Positions 57,126 through 64,000 of a stretch of 64,000 nt of DNA are shown piece by piece. The notes beneath the pieces are model-generated. The model saw only the letters and a list, made by a program, of their open reading frames with translations. It did no database searches and was not told the origin of the DNA. How positions within the stretch are numbered: position 1 is the first letter of the stretch; each line of letters starts with the position of its first letter. The translations under genes and the position numbers were made by a program. Source of the DNA: Allodiplogaster sudhausi (Eukaryota > Nematoda > Chromadorea > Rhabditida > Diplogasteridae); NCBI GenBank assembly GCA_945643635.1, contig CALZFC010000057.1:1064001-1128000 (forward strand), written 5' to 3'.

Positions 57126-59436
57126 GATCAGGAGATGCGCCTTGAAAAACTACATCATATATGTTCGCAATTCGAAAAACGTACCTACAGAATTTTCTAT
57201 AGTGAGAAAAAACAGAGCAAAAAAGGGCCAAAAAAGGGGGTCAAAATTTGGCCACGCCCCCTGGCCACCCCTGAGGCACTAACACCAAACCAACCAGGAA
57301 TCTTAATAATTAAGAGATGGGCTATCGACTCATATTTTTTTCATTCCCCAATTCCTCTCCGTTCAAAAGATGCAATCGCTCAAAGTGGCCAACCCAGCGC
57401 AGCCTCGCGCCAAAAAGTTGAAACTTTGACCGCCGGCGCCGACCCCAAAACCAAATCCTAAAAATCCCAAACCCATACCAAATCGTAGCCCCAATATTCA
57501 TTTTCCATCCTAAAAAAAAACCCACTCGAAAATCTCAACCCCGCCGCCCACTACGCCGCTCCGCGCAACCCCCGTAAATAATCATCAAGCGTTTCTAAGT
57601 ACATACTCTAACTAATAACTAACTAGCGGAGCTATGGGGGGACCTGGTTTCAGTATCGCCGCCCATTATCTCCCTTGGAGATATCTCTATGTTCTAGCAT
57701 TCAGAACTTTGCATTAGGGGTAATAATAAAACGTGCAAAAGGGTTTGCCCGCGCGCGACTCCGAACCTGGGTCGTTAAGAAAATCTGCGTGCGATGAAAA
57801 TACACCAAAAAGCCACAAAATAATTCATATCTCGAATATGCCTAAACGAATACCGAAGATCAACCTATCATTCGATAGCTAATTTTAGGCTGTATTTGGA
57901 AAAAAATATGCCCCAAAAAGTGTCAGTGATAGCTAAGGTCGAAAAAGTGTCCTAAACATTCTAACCCCAAAAGTAGATCAAAAACGTCAATATATGAACA
58001 TAGTTTGTATGAGATATTTGTTCGCCTTCTCGAGAGCTACCGAACGGTATATAACACGTTACCATAACTCCAACATTCGAGAAAAAACAGCCGCGGAAAC
58101 GGCCTCCCAAAATTTCGAGATTTCACGGCCCCCTCAGGGTACTTTCCCGGAATCACAGCCTAAAGGGAGTAGACTCATATGAAAACTCTTCAGGACCTGG
58201 GCAATAGATCAGTCGATGCGCCGTCCAAAACTACATGATATATGTCGAAACAAAGAAAATCGCGGGTACAGATTTTGAAAAAGTGAGAAAAAACATAGTA
58301 AAAAAGGGCCAAAAAAGGGGGACAAATTTTGGCCACGCCCCCTGGCCACCCCTGAGGCACTATCAACAAACCAACCAGGAATCTTAATAATTAAGAGATG
58401 GGCTATCGACTCATATTTTTTTCATTCCCCAACTCCTCTCCGTTCAAAAGATGCAAACGCTCAAACTGGCCAAACCAGCGCAACCTCGCGCCAAAAAGTT
58501 GCAACTTCGGCCGCTGGCGCCACCCCCAAACCCAAAACCCAAAAATCCCAAACCAATACCAAAACGAAGCCCCAATATTCATTTTCCATCCTAAAAAAAC
58601 CCCACTCGAAAATCTCAACTCCCCCGCCCACGACACCGCTCCGCGCAAACCCGGTAAATAAACCACAAGCAATGCTAAGTATACACTCTAACTAGCGGAG
58701 CTATGGGGGGACCTGCTTTCAGTATCGCCGCCCATTATCTCCCTTGGAGTCTTCGCTATTTCCTAGCATTGAATTAGTTTAGTTTTAGATCATATAAAAA
58801 CGCGCAAAAGGGTTTGCCCGCGCGCGACTCCGAACCTGGGTCGTTAGAAAATCTGCGTGCCATGAAAATGCACCAAAAAGCCACAAAATAATTCATATCT
58901 CGAATATGCCTGGATTAATTGCGACGATTGACATACCATTCGATAGCTAATTTTAGGCTCTATTCGAATAAAAATATGACCCAAAAAGAAACGCTTGATG
59001 ATTATTTACGGGGGTTGCGCGGAGCGGCGTAGTGGGCGGCGGGGTTGAGATTTTCGAGTGGGTTTTTTTTTAGGATGGAAAATGAATATTGGGGCTACGA
59101 TTTGGTATGGGTTTGGGATTTTTAGGATTTGGTTTTGGGGTCGGCGCCGGCGGTCAAAGTTTCAACTTTTTGGCGCGAGGCTGCGCTGGGTTGGCCACTT
59201 TGAGCGATTGCATCTTTTGAACGGAGAGGAATTGGGGAATGAAAAAAATATGAGTCGATAGCCCATCTCTTAATTATTAAGATTCCTGGTTGGTTTGGTG
59301 TTAGTGCCTCAGGGGTGGCCAGGGGGCGTGGCCAAATTTTGACCCCCTTTTTTGGCCCTTTTTTGCTCTGTTTTTTCTCACTATAGAAAATTCTGTAGGT
59401 ACGTTTTTCGAATTGCGAACATATATGATGTAGTTT
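57126..59436. repeat. Inverted pair of satellite units
   Basis: 57126-58984 carries about 1.5 satellite units in reverse orientation and 58985-59436 about 0.4 unit forward. The outer 455 bp are near-perfect reverse complements: CATATATGTTCGCAATTCGA at 57156 against its complement at 59400, and AATAATCATCAAGCGTTTCT at 57576 against AGAAACGCTTGATGATTATT at 58986. The segment therefore behaves as a unit with long terminal inverted repeats. The units are closest to array unit 8 (type A). Confidence 0.85.
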
Positions 59437-59514
59437 TTTGTTTTTTTTTTTCATTTAAAGCTTCCCTGTATAAATTAAAGCTGATCTATCTATACATGGT
59501 GTTGCACAGACAGA

Positions 59515-59765
59515 GGAAAGCATAGAGAGAGAGAGAGAGAGAGGAGAGGAGAGGCAGATAGAGGGAGAAAGAGAAGCAGAAAAAGTGAGAAAGTGAAGCA
59601 GAGAGAGAAGGAAGCATAGAGAAAGAGAAGAATAGAGGGGAGGGGAGGCAGTGAGAGGGATGGGGAAAGAAAGAGAGAAAAAAACTGAAAGGGAGAGAGA
59701 GAAATAGAAAGAAAAGCAGAGAGAAAGAGAGCGAGAGAGAGAGAGAGAGAGGTGGAAGCTAAGAG
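59515..59765. repeat. GA-rich tract
   Basis: About 250 bp, almost all purine, with GAGAGAGAGA runs. The 125-codon minus-strand frame (Ser/Leu/Phe-rich) is an artefact. Confidence 0.9.
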
Positions 59766-60220
59766 AGGGAACGAAAGAAGTAGAAAGAAAGTGAAGCAAC
59801 TCAACTTTCGTTTTTACTTTATAAGGCACCAAGTTTCAAATTTCGTTTTAATTTGTTTTATTAGATAACTTTTTCTTAGTATACTGTATAATAATTACAG
59901 TAAGCATATGAGTGAAGTTCCTGATTTATCCTCTTTTACTCCCATGGTAATTAACAATTCATTTTATTTCAGAAGTCTTTCACGTACGCCCAAAAGATCT
60001 AATAGAAGTGCAGGAGTTGAAGGGTTCCATCTTTTGAGAAAATTTAGGGACTTGTTTCCTATTTGCCGTGTGTAAAAGATTAGTAATTCCATATGGTTTT
60101 TTGAGGTTCGGGGTTCATATATTTAATTTTGTAAAAAAAATAATGTCTCTGGGGATGAGTTTCGTATATACAAGTGGGCTGATATACATTTGTAATTATT
60201 CCCAAAATTTTTATTCTCAG

Positions 60221-60477
60221 AGCGTATGCGAGGGATTTGCGGCCCACCCTGCGAAAAGACTTCCTTTCCATGATGGCGGCGATGATGACGGCATGGCGTG
60301 CACCAGGTAATTCACCTTGTAGATTATGGAAAAAGAGAAAGGGAGCGAGAGGATAGGAGCAGACTTGTCCCACCCTTCCCCTCTCATAGTCGACGGGGCG
60401 ACATCACCGCACTCAACTTCGACGAAGATGGACGTCGTCGTCTTCAAGCGCCGTCCTCATCGACAAATACTGGATAG
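60221..60477 (+). CDS. Two candidate exons ending in a stop, unknown protein
   Basis: Exon 60221-60306 follows TTATTCTCAG and ends at |GTAATT. One frame reads as an amphipathic helix (RDLRPTLRKDFLSMMAAMM). It joins in phase to an exon starting at about 60350 (GAGCGAG|), which reads DRSRLVPPFPSHSRRG and ITALNFDEDGRRRLQAPSSS to TAG at 60475-60477. Both are GC-rich. A second frame (ending ...KRRPHRQILD) is also open. These may be the 3' exons of the unit starting at 55.4 kb or a separate gene. No family is recognised. Confidence 0.4.
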
Positions 60478-60712
60478 TGAGTTTCCCTTGCCCATATTTA
60501 ATCTAGCGGCCCTTTTCAGAGTTGAATGTGAGGAGTTGAGCGAGATCTATTTGCAAATAATGTTTGCATAAAATTGGATATAAAGTATGGAATAGAATCT
60601 TTTGTAGAAAGAGATATAAAATGGGGAACATAGTGTTTTGAAGAGAGAGAGAGAGTTATAAAGTGGGGAATATGAAGTGAACCGGATTTTATTTATATTT
60701 TTATTTTTCTAG

Positions 60713-60715
<3 letters not shown>

Positions 60716-60781
<66 letters not shown>
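60716..60781. repeat. (TA)n microsatellite
   Basis: Uninterrupted TA dinucleotide of about 65 bp. Confidence 0.98.
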
Positions 60782-61480
60782 CTAAATAATTTCATTCATG
60801 CAGTGGTTAAGAGTTATGTTTTTTTCTTTTTGGATTCAAAACCAGCTATCCGGAAAACTATCGGATAAGTTCAATCTGTTTTATTTCAAATAAACGAATG
60901 AAAAATTAGCCTTTTAAAGCAGAAGCCTTGCAGCAAACAACAAACAAAACTTTTTAACCACTGCATTCTTTCGATATTATTTAGACATTTTTATTTAATT
61001 TTTTTTTATTGCATGATCACATCTTTTAAACGCTGCTAACACCTTAAACACTGCTTGCACGGCTCATGCAACACTGATTAAAGCCAAAGAGATATGATTG
61101 TGGCAAGGCTCCACGTCACCCATGTGTAGGCATATATCAGTGGCATGAGTCAGCACTGCACTGCACCGCACCCATACGGCTCACGGACTACTGATAATGG
61201 CCAGAAATTGAAGCCTCTAAAGAGGAGACAGAGTCCGAAGGGCTAAGAATGAAATAATGGCCTAGATTGGTGACGTGAGTCGTATATACACCTAACCTTA
61301 AATGTATGCCCGCCTAGCGGGATTAAGACTTCTATATGCAGTGAACATGTGCCCACAAAAAGGACAACTTACCATGACTTTCTGTATTCTGTTGGATTGG
61401 TGTTTTTCTTGCATTCTTGTATTAATCATCTGTAAGTTATTACCGCCTGGACCGGTAATTATGTGCCCGCTTTGCGGGAC
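60782..61480. other. No gene recognised; flank of ribozyme repeats
   Basis: Two GC-rich words resemble pieces of the repeats that follow: GCCCGCCTAGCGGGATTAAG (61309) and GCCCGCTTTGCGGGACTACC (61465). They may be remnants of further units. The rest is featureless. Confidence 0.4.
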
Positions 61481-61481
61481 T

Positions 61482-61554
61482 ACCCGTCATGAGATTAATG
61501 GGACGAAACCGGTAAATCCAGCTATTAGTACCAGGTTCTCATCTGATGAGTCCC
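61482..61554 (+). ncRNA. Hammerhead ribozyme parts, unit 1 (unusual strand order)
   Basis: Strand S1: ACCCGTC then ATGAGA (61482-61494), the cleavable strand with GUC at 61486-61488. Strand S2: GGGAC-GAAA-CCGGT (61500-61513). Strand S3: TCTCAT-CTGATGA-GTCCC (61537-61554). S1 and S3 form a 6-bp stem I, S2 and S3 a 5-bp stem II. Stem III in unit 1 is weakened because S2 has CCGGT where units 2 and 3 have CGGGT. All core bases (CUGAUGA, GAAA, UH) are present. Confidence 0.6.
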
Positions 61555-61717
61555 GCCTGGTTTCAAATTTGAATGTTCATAACATCTTGAATGATGTCAT
61601 TATTATTATTTGATTACTAATCATTTGATTGAACCACCAAGTCTAAAAACTGAAAATGAATGGACCACCAAGTCTAAAAACTGTGCTAATGAATGGATCA
61701 GCAAGTCTAATTGGATC

Positions 61718-61790
61718 ACCCGTCATGAGATTAATGGGACGAAACGGGTAAATCCAGCTGTAAGTACCAGGTTCTCATCTGATGAGTCCC
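61718..61790 (+). ncRNA. Hammerhead ribozyme parts, unit 2
   Basis: Same order S1-S2-S3 as unit 1, with a fully complementary stem III: A15.1-CGGGT of S2 pairs with ACCCG-U16.1 of S1 (six pairs). Stem I (TCTCAT with ATGAGA) and stem II (GTCCC with GGGAC) are perfect. Predicted cleavage is after the C at 61724. Confidence 0.65.
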
Positions 61791-61953
61791 GCCTGGTTTG
61801 AAATTTGAATGTTCATAACATCTTGAATGGTGTCATTATTATTATTTGATTACTAATCATATGTTTGGACCACCAAGTCTATAAACTGAAGATGAATGGA
61901 CCACCAAGTCTAAAAACTGTGCTAATGAATGGATCAGCAAGTCTAATTGGATC

Positions 61954-62026
61954 ACCCGTCATGAGATTAATGGGACGAAACGGGTAAATCCAGCTATAAG
62001 TACCAGGTTCTCATCTGATGAGTCCC
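61954..62026 (+). ncRNA. Hammerhead ribozyme parts, unit 3
   Basis: Identical in all three ribozyme strands to unit 2; predicted cleavage after the C at 61960. Differences between units 2 and 3 fall in the linker (AGCTGTAAG against AGCTATAAG) and outside the ribozyme, which is what selection on the motif would give. Confidence 0.65.
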
Positions 62027-62395
62027 GCCTGGTTTGCAATTTGAATATTCATAACATCTTGAATGGTGTCATTATTATTATTTGATTACTAATCATATGA
62101 TTGGACCTCCAAGTCTAAAAACTGAAGATGAATGGACCACCAAGTCTAAAAACTGTGCTAATGAATGGATCACCAAGTCTAAACACTGAAGTGAACAGAA
62201 CTATCAATAAAGTATCAGAATTCATGCTGATAATCTCAGCATGGTGGAAGGTGTAACAAGCCGAAAACAATAGAATTACAACTATTGTGATAACAGCGTG
62301 TTTGTGTCACGTTTTTCAAATAATTCGCGTTATATCGTTATGCATTTTGTGCCGCGTTGTGAATACGTACACACGATTCGAAACATATTACATTC

Positions 62396-62674
62396 ATGTT
62401 GTGCAGTGGCACTGTGAACGTCGCTCTCAGAGAATTCTTTGAATTTGCAAGTCACGTTAAAACATTCCTATCTCTGAGGACGGTTAAAGCGTCATTCGAT
62501 ACGACAAGAATATGTGAAATGGTTCGAATCGCGTATGCGTATGCATATTATCGCCGTATTTTGATTGAACAATTCGCGGCGCATTTGAAATTCATAGTAG
62601 AGAACAGAACATTTGGTTACTCAACTCCTTTTGCAGGAGGTAAGCTGATCGATCTGGTTGAGTGTCCTAAGTGA
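62396..62674 (+). CDS. Possible upstream ORF of the protease unit
   Basis: 92 codons from ATG to TGA, with ordinary composition (REFFEFASHVKTFLSLRTVK, YAYAYYRRILIEQFAAHLKF). A strong splice-donor sequence GGAG|GTAAGC at 62639-62640 lies inside it, and an acceptor TTCTGTTCCAG ends at 62686, so a 47-nt intron is possible. However, this frame would not join in phase with the protease frame. It may be a separate ORF1 or untranslated leader. Confidence 0.3.
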   Translation: MLCSGTVNVALREFFEFASHVKTFLSLRTVKASFDTTRICEMVRIAYAYAYYRRILIEQFAAHLKFIVENRTFGYSTPFAGGKLIDLVECPK

Positions 62675-62686
62675 CTTCTGTTCCAG

Positions 62687-64000
62687 ATGGTCTTTCGTGT
62701 CACGCGAAACGGCGACCGGGTCGACCTGCGGCCCGATCGCCGTCGAAGCTACGCAGGTGGCAATGACCCAGTGATTGAGGGGGCACCATCACTGGGAGAG
62801 CCGTTCTTCTGCCCCCACCCACGCACGGTTGTCACTGAGACAGCAGGACTTCCGTGCTTTCCACCTTTCCACTGCTGTCTCAGTCATGGGTTTGAAGCCC
62901 TGAAATCTCAGAATGAGAATGAATTGCTTAAGCAATGCATGCCTCTAAGAGGAGTTGGCAATGGAATCAGAATTCCAAGAACTAATGTTGAGCAGAAAAA
63001 TTCTGCTCTCAAGTATGTTGCCCTCAGAGGAGGTGGAAATGGCGAAGCGGGCTATATCCAATTCGAACCAGAAAATGAATACGATGACATTCCGTCAAAC
63101 GACCGATTGCTTTTGGAAACAGTTGATGACTACATACGCCGTATGGCGGAGACATATACTGGTGATGACACAGTGTTCGGACTAGCTGGATTCTATGGAA
63201 TCTTTGGACAGCGAGGAACTGCTGATCTTATTACAAGTGGCAGGTTCCAATTCGAAGACTTAAGTGAAGACATGGCCTTTGTTGCCTTGAATGATTCCCT
63301 CAGAGGGACAGCCAAAAGGATACTCCTTCCTGTTCACCAGGATAACCATTACTGGTTTGCAGAATATCGTAAGGACAGTGTTACGATTGCTGATTCAATT
63401 TACAAGGTGTACAACGTTGCCTGTTTTCCTGGAAGTGTTATGCAACTAACACTCCATATGATTATAAAACACGTGTTTCCAGGCACTCCAATGCCCACTT
63501 TCAAGTGGGAATCAGTTGCACAGCAACAGGACAATTTTAACTGTGGCGTTTTCATGTCCAGATTTTATGAATGTGTCATGAAAGGCATAGATAAAGAGAG
63601 ACACCACTTTGATTGGAAGTCATACAGACTTGTGATGCTGAATAGGCTGACTAAAGCCTCAAATCAAGAGTCCACTTCTGCGGCAAAGGTTGTTGCAAAG
63701 CCAACACAAGCTCAAAGTGAGGAATGGACTCAAGTGAAGCCCAGAAGAAGCCAGAGATCAAGAAATGAAGGCTTTAAAAAGCCTCGCACCCCGCCTTGGC
63801 GGAAAGATTCTTTTAAAGGAAAAGTTATCAGGCCAGATGTTGTTCCTGAAATTGAGATAAGCAGACCATACAATGTGCTTGAAGAGGTAAATCTTGAAGA
63901 TGACGTCTTCGCAGATTTGGAGGCACCGTTCTGTGAGGTTCAAGATCCTCAGCGAAGATTGATGCAACGTACAGTGCAGAGCGCTTTCGAGAATATTGTC
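62687..64000 (+). CDS. Ulp1/SENP-type cysteine protease ORF, 3' end outside window
   Basis: 438 codons without a stop, from ATG at 62687 to the window edge; the ATG follows an acceptor-like TTCCAG. Residues 1-110 are basic, then Cys/His-rich (CPHP near 46, CFPPFHCC near 60), possibly a zinc-binding region. Residues about 150-300 are a C48-family peptidase fold: LPVHQDNHYWF with catalytic His221, then Asp236 in IADSIY, Gln281 and Cys286 in QQDNFNCGVFMSRF. The family cleaves ubiquitin-like tags, and related domains occur in mobile elements. After residue 320 it is Lys/Arg/Pro-rich, then acidic (NVLEEVNLEDDVF), like the linker that precedes reverse transcriptase in some LINEs. The 236-bp ribozyme repeats lie 500 bp upstream. 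NeSL/Utopia-type non-LTR retrotransposons encode such a protease ahead of the RT, so that identity is likely but unproven here. Confidence 0.75.
   Translation, partial: MVFRVTRNGDRVDLRPDRRRSYAGGNDPVIEGAPSLGEPFFCPHPRTVVTETAGLPCFPPFHCCLSHGFEALKSQNENELLKQCMPLRGVGNGIRIPRTNVEQKNSALKYVALRGGGNGEAGYIQFEPENEYDDIPSNDRLLLETVDDYIRRMAETYTGDDTVFGLAGFYGIFGQRGTADLITSGRFQFEDLSEDMAFVALNDSLRGTAKRILLPVHQDNHYWFAEYRKDSVTIADSIYKVYNVACFPGSVMQLTLHMIIKHVFPGTPMPTFKWESVAQQQDNFNCGVFMSRFYECVMKGIDKERHHFDWKSYRLVMLNRLTKASNQESTSAAKVVAKPTQAQSEEWTQVKPRRSQRSRNEGFKKPRTPPWRKDSFKGKVIRPDVVPEIEISRPYNVLEEVNLEDDVFADLEAPFCEVQDPQRRLMQRTVQSAFENIV

Larger units (their letters stand above)
61482..62190 (+). repeat. Three 236-bp tandem repeats
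   Basis: Unit starts at 61482, 61718 and 61954, with a period of exactly 236 bp and few differences between units. Each unit has a hammerhead-like half (about 75 bp), a palindrome around CTCATCTGATGAG flanked by ACCAGG and CCTGGT, and an AT-rich half with the word CACCAAGTCTAAAAACTG repeated two or three times. The array stops at about 62190, some 500 bp before the protease frame. Confidence 0.93.

Noticed and set aside
59455..59832. 125-codon minus frame
   Set aside because: Ser/Leu/Phe low complexity from the GA tract.
61537..61554. Ordinary contiguous hammerhead in one unit
   Set aside because: The three strands are all present but not in any circularly permuted order of the classical motif; a classical fold needs strands from different units.
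61482..62190. CRISPR array
   Set aside because: Only three units of 236 bp with no variable spacers, in a eukaryotic context with hammerhead core motifs.
62955..63185. 76-codon plus frame
   Set aside because: Wrong frame; it overlaps the long protease frame that starts at 62687.

Overview
The window is animal-type nuclear DNA. Protein genes are split by short introns (43-93 nt is typical) with GT-AG borders, and most of the sequence is repeats: GA/CT tracts, foldback (palindromic) elements, tandem arrays and retroelement fragments. The clearest host gene is a DEG/ENaC-family sodium channel, which is specific to animals. I could not narrow the organism further from sequence alone; an invertebrate with a repeat-rich genome fits best.

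Layout. 1-5.7 kb: compositionally distinct, mostly non-coding, with several local duplications. 5.7-12.4 kb: a candidate two-exon gene fragment (6.0-6.4 kb), CT/GA tracts, a GC-rich G4-prone block (7.7 kb) and a foldback (9.5-10.6 kb). 12.46-18.48 kb: a large inverted repeat whose right arm is split by a second, younger foldback (16.45-18.16 kb). 18.48-20.05 kb: another foldback, with a tRNA-like sequence in each arm and a unique core. 21.1-22.0 kb: a truncated LINE reverse-transcriptase fragment. 22.5-24.7 kb: candidate exons and a perfect 138-bp tandem duplication. 25.24-26.79 kb: a foldback whose arms also carry tRNA-like sequences. 27.68-29.25 kb: a small degenerate LTR retrotransposon with gag zinc knuckles and an aspartic protease but no reverse transcriptase. 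29.3-38.0 kb: dispersed repeats, a palindrome and mariner-like ends.

38.035-43.030 kb, minus strand: a 20-exon DEG/ENaC channel gene that I could phase exon by exon. It has an unusual Ser/Thr-rich, mucin-like insert followed by an extra Cys-rich region before TM2. 44.7-54.9 kb: a tandem satellite of about 1.2 kb per unit (about 8.5 copies, mosaic). The same satellite recurs as an inverted pair at 57.1-59.4 kb, between GC-rich candidate exons (55.4-56.8 kb and 60.2-60.5 kb).

61.48-64.0 kb is the most interesting stretch. Three 236-bp tandem units each carry all three strands of a hammerhead ribozyme (6-, 5- and 6-bp stems and an intact core), but in a strand order that is not a simple circular permutation. 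Five hundred bases downstream an open frame that runs off the window encodes a Ulp1/SENP-type cysteine protease with a complete H-D-Q-C set. Ulp1-like proteases occur in NeSL/Utopia-clade non-LTR retrotransposons, so this may be the 5' end of a mobile element whose leader repeats carry ribozyme parts.
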